This document shows, piece after piece, positions 1 through 12,915 of a stretch of DNA of 64,000 nt. The number at the start of each line of letters is the position of its first letter. The stretch's first letter is position 1. Source of the DNA: Scatophagus argus (taxonomy: Eukaryota; Chordata; Actinopteri; Scatophagidae). The DNA is taken from contig NC_058495.1 of the NCBI RefSeq assembly GCF_020382885.2, positions 27,015,627-27,079,626 on the forward strand, given 5' to 3'. Both the position numbers and the translations under genes were made by a program. Under the pieces are notes generated by a model. It worked only from the letters and a program-made list of their open reading frames with translations. It searched no databases and was not told where the DNA came from.

Positions 1-430
1 TCTGTGAAGCTGTACTGTGACAAGGTGTTGCTTTGAGCAAAATGCTAACATGCTAAATGCTAACATGCTGATGTGTAGCAGCTATAATGTTTAACATGCT
101 AACATTAGCTAATTAGCAGAATCAGAAGTGTTATTGTCATTATACTACAAGCACAATCAAAGTATGTGTGGCTTCTCTCCATACAAGATACAGACACAGT
201 TGTTGTTTGTACATGTGCATCAAAACTATGTGCTTAGATTTAGGAAAAGATCAGCGACACGAGTTTGGTTTCGCTCTGGCCGTGGACTCGGTCATCTTAT
301 ATGCAGCTGCTGTAAATGTGTGATCTTGACCCAGACGTGTTTGCATTGGAGATACGTTAACGTAGATGAATGTAAAGAGAACTGCAATACCTGCTCGTAG
401 CTGACATTACAACTTATGATGAGTGTTTAC
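1..430. other. Intergenic, no gene recognised; short gctaac-type repeat
   Basis: No exon-like structure is supported here. Positions 40-118 carry several imperfect copies of the word atgctaac, a short low-complexity repeat; gctaac/gttagc words recur across this window. An open frame at 128-400 has no recognisable protein similarity, and its start resembles a dispersed repeat tail (ttattgtcattatactacaa). Confidence 0.5.
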
Positions 431-660
431 AGGGTTAGGGTGTCAGACCCGTAACCGGTGGATCGCTGGTTCGATTCCCCGTACCGGTGTCCATGGCTGA
501 GGTACCCTTGAGCAAGGTACCTAACCCCCACTGCTCCCCGGGCGCTGCACGCGGTCGCCCACTGCCCCGGGTTTGCTGTGTGTGTGTGCACGTCACTTGG
601 GTGGGTTAAATGCAGAGCACGAATTTCGTTGGAGTGAGTTCCCTCCAATGACAAAATATG
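431..660 (+). mobile_element. tRNA-derived SINE, copy 1 (5'-truncated head)
   Basis: The copy has a tRNA-like head with a B-box (ggttcgattcc), a central part containing gtacccttgagcaaggtacc and a GC-rich block (ccccgggcgctgcacgcggt), and a tail ending near ccctccaatgacaaaatatg. It is near-identical to copies at 58291-58540 and 63811-64000 (+) and 19911-20163 (-). Compared with those it lacks the first ~15-20 bases of the head. A CT-rich microsatellite follows at 686-742. Translations through it are repeat-borne and not genes. Confidence 0.9.
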
Positions 661-3160
661 TCACTTTCATCTTTTCATCTTTCATCTGTCTGTCTGTCTT
701 TCTGTCTCTGTCTTTCTGTCTCTCTCTCTCTCTCTCTCTCTCGTGATGGCTTCAGTTTTTCCTGTTGTCATGTTGGTTCACAAATAGGCCTATGAGGTGA
801 TGTTAGCATGTTAGCTTCTTAACAACAACATTTTCATTCAAGTCAAATTTCATAGCGAGTTGATAAAATGCAGCAGAATGAAAAAGCTCAGAGATCAACT
901 TTAAATTACAAAGAGGGAAATTAAATGATAGGAGCAGTTGGTTCACAGACAAACAGGAGGTCATTGTGTCTGTAAATATTACAGAGACTGACAGAAACAA
1001 TGAGGAAACTGGCTGAACTTTATCAAATAAATATTGATTTATTGCACAGTGTAATGTAATAGAAAAACACAATCACTTTCCTGCATTGTGCAACCAAAAC
1101 AGGAAGAGCATCTGTTTTCCCGGGAACAGTGGAGTGTGTGTGGAAATACTGCAAGACAACAAGAACCCCAGTGATAGAAACCGAGGTGGGACCAGAGTGA
1201 ACAGAAGGGCATCCACTCCACTCCTCCCTGACACTGAGTTGGCTTCTTCCTATGAGATCAATGAGTAAAACCTGCCAACTTGACCAGGAGTTTTACTTGA
1301 TCACAGGACTGAGATCAGAGTTTCTCGCTCAAACTGGGATTCTTGCGGTTGTTTCTTGCTTTGGAGCCGGACTGCTAGCATTAGCAGTAGCTAATGCAGC
1401 TGGAAAACAAACAAAAGGAGCTGCAAGGATGCCAGAAACATGTTAAACATACACGTGTTTGTCTCTGGCTGCTAGCATTAGCATTCTGGTGGTCTTTGTG
1501 ACAGCACCACCAACCAGCCCAGATGGGCCGGTCGGTGTGTGTTTCTCTGGCTGAAGGTGTCAACCAGCATCAGTGATGGGTGTGGTCAGACACCTGTGAC
1601 CACACCTGACCGTGATGAAACTGGGTCCTGTAGCTAAACTGTTGCAGGTCAATAAAGACAAGGCTCTGTGGGTTTCTCTGAGGTGGAAAATAACCTTTTT
1701 GTACCAGATTATAAGAAAATCTGTCAAATAATGTGGCGACGCATAAAGTACAATATTTACTTTTAATATGTAGAGGAGGAGAAGAAGTAAAGTACAAGTA
1801 CCTCGAGTTTGTCTTTAACTACAGTACTTGAGTCGATGTACTTAGTGTGTGTTTTTATTCAGATGGACACAAAGCTGAGCTGAGTTGAATGTGATTCCTC
1901 AAACACACTCAGAGTTTAAACTTAACCAGAGAAAGACGACAAATATTTGAGCTATGGGGTGCGACACACCTGTCAGAGTGGGTGTGTTGGGGTGTGTTTG
2001 TTGTCATGGTGACTAACAGCTGACAGGAGGGCGGTGGGTGTATGGACGGAGGCAACAGGCAGGGTCATGTAGCTGATATGGACTCATGAGTCTATTTTTA
2101 CTGGAGTCTTCCTGTCAGCAGCAGCAGGTCTGAGCACAGGCCCAGACGTGGACACCAGCAGGGAGGTGACGTCCATCTTTATCTGACCGCGCAGAGGCGC
2201 AAAACCGAATCCAAAAGGTCCCACGGACTTGTTCAGACGTGTTTCCTCTTCCCCGTGGTGCCGTTTATCCGTCCAGATAGTTTTGCAGATATCACCTGTA
2301 GACGCCTGCCTCTTTAAGCAATGTCTCTTCCCAGAAACCGTGACCCGGTTTCTCAAGATAATCCGCAGACCTTGTTGTGAGCAGGTTGACGCAGGAATGT
2401 GCATCCACTGATGGACGGGAGGCAAACAGTGTGGCTGTAATGTCATGTTGCTGCATCAGAGCAGTTTAAATCTACAGGCTTACTGAGAACGACGACCTCG
2501 TCCGTGAATCCTGTGGATTAAATTACTTTTGACGAACTGTCGGGGTAACTCTGCTGGTTAGTCAAAACGTCCTCCCCCCGACATGCAAGGCATCATTTTG
2601 TTCATCACGTTTCTCATTTTAACAAAGTGTTCAGCTGCCTGCAATGCAAAATGCAGGACAGTCAGCGCAGACACAAATCACTGAATATAATCATTAAATA
2701 TAAAGTTATGTCATTACAAATAAAACATCATCACAGACGAGACTGAGAAAGCAGGAAGTGATTAAAACACTGAATGGATGGAAAATTGAACTATTTTGTT
2801 TGTCTCAGTCTCCCTACAAACAGAGCGACGGCCTGCTCTCGACCAATCAGAGCTCAGATCCAGTCAGCAGGTTCTCAGTGAACAATTAGTTCATGAACTC
2901 AAGTGTGAGTAACTGAATCAGCTCTGAGAGAATAAATAGCAGCAGAGCGTTTCAGCTGCTTACGTAACGCTGCTCGTTAAGGTGCGAGTGTTAACCTGAC
3001 AGTTCCAGGATCAGTCCGATCCTTCACTGGTGTGATGTCCAGAAACCCAGAAAACAGATCAGGTTTGTGTGTTTGTGGATCATCAGAGGGTTAAGCAGCA
3101 GATTAAGAAGACCAGAGAAAATCCTGCTGCTAAAAATACAGAAACAACAACGAGCTGCTG

Positions 3161-3213
<53 letters not shown>

Positions 3214-5783
3214 GTTACATTCAGTTATATTCAGCTGGAGCCTTTGTGCTTGTGCAGTTGGTTGTTCATCAATGAAACTGATTGATGAAGCGGTCAGGTT
3301 GCCCTGTGCACCATGTGATGATATGATGTGGGATCTGTTCATTCTAATCATGAATTCAGTCTGAGAGGAGTTAAAACAAACATGTTGAAACTCAGTAATT
3401 AGCCTCATCCACAGGACACTTTGTCTCAGCGTTGTTTTCTGGGTGACAACATAGTTTTTCTGTGTATTTTGTTTCTTTTGTGTTACTTACCGGACGATTT
3501 CTTGGTCAAACTAGTCGAGTACAGAACGTTTTTTTGTGCGAATTCAAGGACACGAGTCTTGTTTTATCTGCAGGAGTTTCAGCTTCAGTGTTCTTCAGAT
3601 ATTTTTGTTGGCAGGCCTGAGTCGACCCGCAGAGCGCCGGCCGTGTGACCTCAGAGGTGCGATGATGCTGTTTGTCCAGCAGAGGTCAGACTGTCCTCAG
3701 GTCAGTTCTGCTCCTGCTCCTGGTGGTGATTAGGCTGATTCTCTGCAGAACTGACCTGACATCAGCTGTCAACAGGTTGTCCCTTCACGCAGTTCAAAAG
3801 AAGACAAGGTTTTTTGGAACTTGTTCTGTCTGCCGGCTCCACCATGTGGCCTTTAGTCTGATTCATGTGGCTGCAAATTTGCGAATTTTCTGTCAGACAA
3901 TAAAATGACGGCAGCCTGAAGGTGACAGCTGCATCATCACCTCACCTTCGATGTGAACGGAGAGCCGGAGAGACAGGCCATATGAATAAGCTGAGCTAAG
4001 CTAAGCAGCTGCCGGATGGAGTGGAGTGAGTGGAATCAATCTGAACGTGTGATTCTCATAAAATTTTGAACTGTTCCTTTAATCTGCCAGTGGATCCACT
4101 TTCAGAGAAAAGAATCATTCATTAAATCTTTTCTCAGATCAGCTCTCATCCTGCAGTAAACAACATTCATTCATGTCACCTCCAGAGGCTCTCCCCTCTT
4201 CAGGGCTGGCTGGGGGAGGGAGGCTCTGTGAGACACTGAAGGCCTTGTCACCATGTTGAAGCCTGATGAAGTCTCTCCTAGCAACCAACACAAAGTCCAT
4301 TCAGTCAGAGAGGACGGCGTCCAACTGACCTGGAGTCTGAAAGGAGACAAGCGGCTGAGAAACACCCGGAGAGGAGGAGCGGGAGGAGGAAGAGCAGAGA
4401 GAGAAATAGTTTAGCAGGCGAAAAACACTTGAAGTAGAATGTTGTTAAAGGAACAGTTCAGTGTTTTAAGAAATCCTGTTGTAATATAGTGAGCCCTCTG
4501 CACATTGAAGAGCTGCGTTCAGCTATCAGCGTTCATCATCCGTTGTAGATATCTGTTGAATCTGGTGAAAAGGTTCTATCTGTAAAGCATCCATCCATCC
4601 ATCTTCATCCACCTACGTCTTTTGTTTTTGTTGTTTTGATTGAATGACCCCTAGTGGCGGAAATGACATACTGCATGTTTACAGCATGAACCATGTTGTG
4701 TCGCGAACAGCGTCTCACCTCTCCCCATCTTTAGACATTTTGTATTTCCTCAAACCCTGACCAGATATCTGATGTCCAGATACACTCCAGTCAAATATCT
4801 AATGATCTCATCTCAGATATCAACTGAAAAACCAGTAAGTCCACTCAGAAAGGCTTGACTGGAGAGCCAAGCTAATTTTGTTCCTCGTCGTACCTCCAGC
4901 TCGCTGCGCTCTGCATGTCAGCTGACAGCAGCTCATTCTTCTGTGTTTTTTCCAGCAATGCATCCTGATTCTCCTCAGGTCAATGTCAAGGTGTCTCCTC
5001 TGCATACTGATAGTTCAAAAACTCTCTTTGAATTTTAAATGAAATCTCTGCACTCTCCTTTGTGTTGTGATGTGGTCAGTTAGTGAATGAGACCACCATG
5101 ATTGAAGTGAAGGAGCTACTCTTTAATTAGCAATTAGCTATTGTTACTAAAACCTGCAGTTGGCACAAACTGAAATAGGATCATAATACCTGAGATGAGC
5201 GAACCAGAAGAGTGTTGAAAACAGCATCAAGGGATTTTTGATTTATTAAATGAAAGCAGATTCATATCAGCCATTATAAGAGACCTGGCTTTTAATTGAC
5301 AGTGACAGTGATCAGTTTGTACTTGAGGAAAATCGTTAAACAATGGACCTGCCAGACATGGAGATGGAAACATGAGAGCCTTAAACGGTGTTACGGGCTC
5401 ATTCAGTGAGTCTTGCTGTAATTTACACTGTGCGTATTACATTTTGTTTTTTGCTCAGTGGCAGAAAATATTTGACTATACAACTGAAACCAGCAGAATG
5501 AGATGTGGGGGGCTTTCACAATTTTATCTAAGTGATGCATTTTAAATAGACAAAAATCACCCAGTAGGAGACTCGGGGTGTCATTGTCTCATGTTGTAAG
5601 AAGGTGTGTGAAAGCCCCAGTGGCAGAGTCGAGACGTCACCCTCTCTGGGGATACAAAGCCCTTTGTCGAGTCAATAAAATAAACCATACGCTGTATGAA
5701 GGTTATTCTTTCCTCCATGTCTCCTTACACTATGACTTTGCACTTACATCTTCCTTTTCTTTTCCTTCTTCTATGTTCTCCAG
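661..5783. other. Gene-poor intergenic region
   Basis: No protein-coding exon can be recognised on either strand. The region holds a (CT)n tract (720-742), a (GT)n tract (about 3164-3210), AAGTAC-rich dispersed repeat sequence near 1778-1850, and ordinary AT-rich DNA. The longest open frame (120 codons, minus strand, 2084-2446) has no family resemblance. If the candidate exon at 5784-5859 is real, its upstream exons could lie here, but I could not identify them. Confidence 0.4.
3164..3210. repeat. (GT)n microsatellite
   Basis: An almost pure GT dinucleotide run, one of many CA/GT tracts in the window. It appears on both strands as fake cysteine/valine or histidine/threonine runs in open frames. 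Confidence 0.95.
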
Positions 5784-5859
5784 AAGGGCTACAATATCGA
5801 CAACGAGCCTCCACCAAAGCAGCAGTGTGTGAAAAATGGAAAGCACCCAAACGGCAAGG
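5784..5859 (+). CDS. Candidate internal coding exon, possibly an alternative 5' exon of the fam107 gene
   Basis: Seen: a long pyrimidine tract ends in ctccag at 5783. A 76-base block follows that is open in two of three frames, and then a consensus donor gtaagt starts at 5860. Read from its first base it encodes 25 codons beginning KGYNIDNEPPPK and ends with one extra base (phase 1). That is the phase needed to join the fam107 exon at 11158, the same as the exon ending at 7485. Inference: it may be an alternative upstream exon of the fam107 gene, giving a longer N-terminus, as FAM107 genes in other vertebrates use several promoters. I do not recognise the peptide, and no preceding exon was found. 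It could also belong to another gene or be a chance splice-site pair. Confidence 0.35.
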
Positions 5860-6635
5860 GTAAGTCGGTCTCAGTTTACCATCCGACTCGGAGAACAATG
5901 GCACACTGTGGAAGGCGAGTCCGACCTTTGAATGGTTGTTATCACTGCTCGTTCAGTGTGTATCGGGCTGTAATGGGCCTGTTGTGGAAGCACTGAAGCA
6001 CCAGCCGCTTCGTGACTCTTTCAAAAGGTCGGCTGCTGTCTGCTCTGATTACAACAGGAGCAGACGTGACAGGTTTTAAAGCAGCAGACACGTTTGTGAA
6101 ATACTCGCTAAGTGTGGCTCCATGAGCAGTTTGAACATGAAAGACCTCAGTGAGATCACCAGGAGTTTCCTGTCTGAGGTGTTGTGTGAATAAATGACCC
6201 AATGTCCCAAATGAAGGCTTTGGGAAAATATAATCAAAACCAAATATAATTATCAAATGAGGGAATGAGAAACAAGGCCTGTCTCTAATATAAGCCTGTT
6301 TCCAGTCAAGTCCTGGTGCCCTTTGTCGAGGTGAATAAAGGTTTGACACAGGGAGAAATTGTTAGCCTAGCTACACTAGAACATTTAAAAAGTAGATAAC
6401 TGGGCAAATGTACCTATTTTCAACCACAGCGAACATCAACATGATTCGGTTAAGTGGGCCCAGGTCACCCTAGCGTAGTCTCATGGGCGGATGCTGTCGT
6501 TTGTCCCTGCCTGGTTGCAGCAGTGTGGCAAAAACGTGCAAGAGCTACTTTAGCTGCTGCTAGCATAACAGACCACAGTCCAGTGCCCAACTGTCAGCTG
6601 TCACTTTGCATTGTTGATTTGAACGCTGTGAAACT

Positions 6636-6968
6636 GCGGCACGGTGGTGCAGTAGTTGGCACTGTCACCTCACAGCCAGAGGGTTCCAGGTTTGAGTCCC
6701 GGTCTGGGATCTTCTACCTGTGCCTGCTTGGGTTTTCTCTGGGTTCTCCGACTTTCTCCCACAGTCCCAAAAACATGCACATCAGGTTAACTGGCTGCTC
6801 TTCATTGCCCTGAGGTGTATGTGGTTGTCTGTCTTTGTGTGTCGCCCCTGTGATTGGCTGGCGACCAGCCCAGGGTGAACCCGCCTCTCACCTGCAGTCA
6901 GCTGGGATCGGCTCCAGCCGCCCTGTGACCCTGACGGATCAAGTGGTGTAGAGAATGGATGGATGGAG
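6636..6968 (+). mobile_element. Teleost SINE-like retroposon (LINE-type 3' end)
   Basis: The sequence follows the widespread fish retroposon that begins with gcacggtggtgcag, continues through cctcacagccagaggg and a ggtttgagtcc B-box-like word, then tctcccacagtcccaaaaacatgc, and ends with gggatcggctccagc, gaccctgacgg and a tggatgga tail. It is diverged but collinear. Open frames through it are not genes. Confidence 0.75.
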
Positions 6969-7165
6969 AGTTCAGCATCTCCTTCAGGTCATGACAAGAT
7001 GTTGGAAGTCTGCTGGCCTCGGATTGTCAGCCCCGTTGCTTTAAGTGTTGTTGATGTCAAGCCCATGAAACCCACTGAAGTTGGAAAATGAGTCGGAGCT
7101 GCGGGCAGCATGTGGGAAAGGCTGAGAACAGGTTAGATAAAGGCAGAAATGTTGCTTTATAAAGT

Positions 7166-7262
7166 GTGGTGGGGGAGAGGTGGAGGAGGACGAGGTGGAG
7201 GAGCAGGAGGAGGTGGAGGGGGAAGAGGAGGAGGACGTACTGACTGAGAGGAGGCGGGAAAC
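7166..7262 (+). repeat. Homopurine (GGA/GAG-rich) tract upstream of the fam107 first coding exon
   Basis: About 100 bases consist almost entirely of G and A on the + strand, in GGAGGA/GAGGTG units. It translates to acidic Glu-rich or Ser-rich low-complexity peptides that are composition artefacts. It lies 120-220 bases before the first plausible fam107 start codons, so it is in the likely promoter or 5' UTR. Such purine tracts can bind GAGA-type factors or form triplex DNA; that is inference. Confidence 0.7.
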
Positions 7263-7375
7263 ACTGAGAGGATCACGTGACTGTTGTTTTACACTCGGCA
7301 TGATTCATTCGGGAGGAGAGAAGCTGTGCTGCTCATACGGAGAGCACGGAGGTTCACACAGTCTGAAACACATGA

Positions 7376-7428
7376 GGATCAGATGGATCAGATGGATCAG
7401 ATGGATCAGATGGATCAGATGGATCAGA
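7376..7428 (+). repeat. 9-bp minisatellite (atggatcag) overlapping the fam107 start region
   Basis: Five to six tandem copies of a 9-base unit. In the frame that continues into fam107 exon 1 each unit reads Met-Asp-Gln, so every repeat supplies an in-frame ATG at or just before the start of the protein. Confidence 0.95.
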
Positions 7429-10400
7429 GGACGAGCAGCAGCCTCGGACAGTCCACCACAGCCAGGGAGGGCATGGTGAAGTCTGGTAAGAGGACTGACT
7501 CTGATCCTGGATTTAGTACTGACTGTTGCAAAATCACATGTGTAATACTGATGCAGTATTCACCTTTGGGTGTGTACTGCATTATTTTGTGTGTATTTAT
7601 TGTGTTTATGATTTTTATTGTTTGGTTCTTCATTCAGCTGCTTTAGTCTGTCAGTGAGTACTTATATATTTCATAGTATATTATTTGTTAGTTAGTTAGT
7701 GAGTTTATTTGCAGTTTTAATAAGCCGTTAGTTCATACATTAGTCATAATAACAGAATATATATATAGATTTTAATTATTTATTATTGTGGGACTTGAAA
7801 TGTGTGTTTGGGTGCACAGCAGTGGAGGAAATACAATTTTTTCAAGTATCAATACAAGGGAGTAAAAGTACTCTAAAAGTCCTATATTCTAAATTTAAAA
7901 ATGAAAGCTACGCAAGTATAATAAGCAGTTAAGTTAACTTCAAACCTGCAGAACTTTTGTCTCCCCCTTTTGGCAGTGAGAGTAATTACACTGTTCTACA
8001 ATGTTCTTCTGAGGCTCTTACTCCCTCCTTCAGCCAGCAGAGGAAATCTGCAGAAAACCTCCAGATTTAAACCTCCGGTGCAACACGGAGATTCGTCAGG
8101 AAGGTTGAATCAACGTCATGTGAAGTCGTTATGTGAACTGGGAAGGACTTGAAAAGTAACACGTTTTCCCAAAGTGCAGGTTCAAGTGTAAAAAGTTAAA
8201 GTATTTATGATTAGGGATGTAAATCACAAGCTTCACCGTGACACGACTTGATTCAATCCTGCATGTGCAGTATTTACTTTATGCACTGTAAGAACACTTT
8301 ATGTTGCATGAATTAGCATAGCAACTAGCAGATTTTTCTGTTCACATAGCTTAACAAATGACATTATTTTTAACACTAAGACAGTGTGAGTCACAAGTTT
8401 GCAGGATGAAATGCCTCATCGTGTTTGTACAGTTTTTAATGTTTTATTTTATCTTGTTCCTGAGTAAACATCCTCACTGTCAGTGATAACACTGAATGTT
8501 ATCAAGTGTTTGGACAGAAATGGTGACACAAATGTACCACGGGAATTTCAAAATAAAGGCATATCTTACAGAGGAAAATGTGGATCATTGTTTACACTTC
8601 GCATCGATCATGTTGGATCGTTGATCACTGAACTGATGTATTGATCCAGATCGATGGCTCACTACGCCCCTACTGCTTATGCAGAAAAATACATTTACGT
8701 TTCCTTCCCTTACATAAAACACATTTTAAGTGTTTATAAGCGGCATTTTGGTGTTGTAGTTGGTCGAGGTGAAGGTGATTGTGACCTGTGCTGTGATGTA
8801 CTGTGGGGTAAAGCAGCTGCTGTTGTCATACCTGAACACAACTGAATTCCCACCTCTGTTTTTGTAGTTTTTAGATTTTTATTTCTTGTTTTTATATTTC
8901 CTGGATATTCAGATTTTATAATTTTTGTTTTTCACTTTTCACACTGAATATTTCACTCATGAATAATTCATGTCTTGAGTCATGCGTTGGAAAGCAGCGT
9001 GAGGTTGGCGTGGACGAGCTGAGCGTAGGATGATGACGATGTGGTCTTTGTTGGCAAGGAAACTTGATTTGAGTGGGAGTTCAACTTACTATGCTGAGAT
9101 TCTTATGTAATGAAAGATTTTCACAGGTTTTCTCATCAGAAAACATAAAGTGCTGCAGAGTTGTGCAGACTTTGTTCCAGTTTTAGTCCTGCTTTGGTCC
9201 AGTATTCTGAGCTGTCTTAGTTTGGATGCTGCTTTTGTTTTTCATTTGTCATGTGTGAAAAACAACACGTCATTACTTACCTGACTTATGCTACAAAACC
9301 TCCTGTAGTTGGTTCACATCTCAAATTGATTTGCTCCGAGACCACCGAGGCTCGGCCGTTCACACCGTTTCACCTGAAGTGAAAAAGCTGTTTTCCTTTC
9401 GAACAGGATTGTTGTTTTCTCAAAGCTGATCAAAAGCTGCACAGTTTGACCCAACAGTTTGTGACCCGCGTGTTTATGTAAGTGGACATCAGACTTCAAC
9501 CCGCTCTGTTTGAACAGTTAGCACATCTGTTTGTGGGATTGACAAATCACCAAGTCTGTAAAATGTCAATAACAATCACCAGTGAGACTCCAGAGTGTTC
9601 ATTCAGACCAAAAGTCCAGAGAAGAGACGAGTTTCACTGGTAGATTTTGGTTTAATTTCAGATCACTTTTCTGATGTAATCCAGAAGTTATTATGATCAC
9701 TACTGCTGTCTCTAAATTCAGAGAAGAAAAACAAAATAAGAAATGAAACTGAAAAGTGAAGAACCTTTGATGGTTGATTTGATGTGATTGTTGATTGGGT
9801 TCATCAGTGTGTGAGAAATCTCTGAGCACTCAGATGATCATCACAGGTGTGTTTGGTCTCAGGTGCTCTGAGAACTTTGCAGCAGCAGGTTTCATAACTT
9901 CAGGATCTCCTGACGTGATCGTGCGGCGTGATCACGTTTCCTCCTGGCTGAAGTCAGACTGAAGCAGGAACACGGCTTCTGGTTGTAACCGGATAACAGA
10001 CATCTCACAGAGATGTCAATAAACTACAGAGGGTTTAGTTTGTGCATCCTGTCCCAAATCAATATGAAACCACAGACTCCATCCGTCCAGACTTCCTGTA
10101 TCAGTCCTTCAATTCAACTCTGAGAAGTTAAAGGAGCAGCCCAAATAGTCCGAAGTCAGAGGTAGCTCCAAAAATACAGAGTCCAGATGAGCAGAGTGGC
10201 CACCAGCTGCCCTGTGTGCTGCAGTTATCTTTAGCTGCAGCAGCTGTTAGCTCAGTTAGCTGTGGAGCTAACGGCCCTGCAGCTGTGGAGCTAACAGCAG
10301 CTGTTAGCTCAGTTAGCTGTGGAGCTGTGAAGCAGCAACATCAGGAAATGTTCAGTTTGCATCAGCACAGACATGTTGATACGACTTTCAAACCTTCAGA

Positions 10401-12010
10401 GAGGAGAGGACCTCAGTGGGTGAGAAACTGAGACCAGGTGTGACTGGAGGATTTGCTTCTGACTCACGACTAACTGACCATCAGAGCAGCTGCCACTGAA
10501 TTTTCTGTTGACTGGTGAATGAGTTAATCACCAACTGGTTTTGAATGGGAGCAAATCCCTGCAGGTCCAACATCTGGAGGAAGACCTGAAACCTGAAGAG
10601 CGCAGGCTGGCAGAGCAGCTGTCCACATACTTTTGGCCACGTCCTGCGACTGTTTCCGCCCGGGACGAGAAGACGTCCACACATTCGGAGCTCATTTCAT
10701 TTTTGTGAAATATGAAGCAGCAGTGGATGTTGGGCTCTGGTTGCACTTGAGAAAGAGGTCATTGTGTGAGGTGAACTGTATGACATGTGATCTCTGTCTC
10801 CCAGAATATCTGAGGACTCGGATCAGATGCCCTTTAATCTGTCCTTTCTTCTCTCAGACAAACGATGGACGGAGACAGGGAGGGACGCTGTAGTTTGATT
10901 CTAACAAACATGACGTAACGTGAGCACATCTGTGCTAGCAACCCCACGAGCAAACATCCTGTTGATGCTAGTTATTCTGAGTGGAGCTGAAAAGGTTTGT
11001 CCAGATGGTGGCGCTACAGCAAAGATCTTAGAGTCCAAAGGCTTCGTCCTCTGCAGAGCAGAAAGTCAGGATCTGAAATCCAAGTTCAATATCAGATTTT
11101 AACTTTGAGATTTTTTAACAAATTAAATCTGACGGTCCTCATGATTCTGTCCTGTAGCTTCAGCGTATGCAAACCTGCAACAGCACCAATCTGAGGGCGT
11201 CCACAGGAGGCCGTCCCCAGTGTCCAGCTACGTCCCCCAGCCAGACTACCTGGAGGGAAACGAAGATGACGACCTCATCAAACCCAAAAAACTGGTGAAT
11301 CCTGTCAAAGCTTCGAAAAGTCATCAAGAGCTTCACCGAGAGCTGATGAGCAGCTGCAAACGGTAACAGAGTGTGTGTGTCAGAGAGTGTGTTTCTACAT
11401 GCATGTGAGGACGCTGGCTCAAAGTGAGGACATTTTTAGAGAGTCAGGAGCTTTGTCAAAGTGTTTTTGAGAAGTTATGACATGTTTTAGACAGGAGGGA
11501 CAGTTTGGACGTGCGGACGTCCTCATGCTGTCTCGCTGTGTGTCCACTGACTTTTTAACTAACTGAGGGAAACAACAGAGTCCTGATGTGGTCACATGAC
11601 TCAGATTGTTCAGAGTTGATGTTTTCAAATCTCTTCTTGCAACCCCTGATGTGTCCAGTTGTTTCCACCGACACACGCTGTCATTTGACGTGCTGACCAA
11701 TCAGAGAGCAGAATTGTCTCATGAAACATCTTTAATTACATGAAGAGAGTCGGACTTCCCGCTGTCCTCGGCGTCTGTCTGTTCTGTCTCGACCGCGTGA
11801 AGTTTTGGAAGAAACGAGCCGCCGCTGCTAAGCAACAGCCTCCCACCCCACAGGCCTGCGCCGCCGAGGATGCTGGGAAAGTTTTCACATCACCTCCGCA
11901 CAGTCGCTCATTCACTGTCAGAGCTTTAACGCCGTGGGCAAAGCAAGGTCGCCTCTTTCTCCTCGCTTTTGTCATTCAGGAGGAAAACTGAAGCTGGAAG
12001 CAGCCCAGAA

Positions 12011-12045
<35 letters not shown>

Positions 12046-12275
12046 CATCAGCATCATCAGCTGTCACATAAATCAGCTCAAACTGTTGGGAGGAGATGCT
12101 GCGTCATCTTCATAAAAGATACACAACAAAACAACTGAAGTCGCTCCACTTGTCCCTCACATCTTCACTCCTTTTCTGTCAGTTCGTCCTTTACGTGTGA
12201 TGTCACAGCTAAACATCACTCATCTACAGCGTGTCTTTGCTCCACATGTGGTGAAGTCACAAGTAGATTTTTATT

Positions 12276-12319
<44 letters not shown>

Positions 12320-12654
12320 CTGTTTATTTGTAACAGACTGCCCCCTGCTGGAGGAAACACACATTACAACACAGAAACTGATGCTCAGACTCACAAACAT
12401 ATCGTATACACATGCGGAATGAATTAATCTTATTAATCTTATCGCGATGCTTCAGTGTCAGTGCATACAGGAGCTGATCAGTACCGGAGTTTGTCCACCA
12501 GGGGGCACCAAAAGGTTGATTTTCACACAGTAAAATGTTTCACTCACCTTGTTAAAACTTTACAAACCGAACAGGTCCGTTTGACTGTTGCTCCTGTTGC
12601 GTGCTGACATCTCACTGTCAGTGTCGTTCAGTATCTGATTCCCACTCAGATGAA

Positions 12655-12687
<33 letters not shown>

Positions 12688-12867
12688 CAGCGGTGGCGCG
12701 GGGCTGGAGATGAAGCCGGAGCTGCAGAGGGTTATGGAGTCAAGGAAGAGAGATCAGCTGATCAAACAGAGGAAACAGGAAGACGAAGCTCACAGGAAGA
12801 TTTCACCTCTGGAGGCTGAACTGCTCAAGAGACACAAGAAGCTGGAGGAGGTAACACACACACACGC

Positions 12868-12915
<48 letters not shown>

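Noticed and set aside
431-520. tRNA-like sequence with A- and B-box (also at 19911, 58291 and 63811)
   Set aside because: Repeated near-identically with a non-tRNA body and tail, and it does not close a full cloverleaf with CCA-side acceptor pairing; these are SINE heads, not tRNA genes.
2084-2446. 120-codon minus-strand open frame
   Set aside because: No recognisable domain, no neighbouring exons and average composition; expected by chance at this length.
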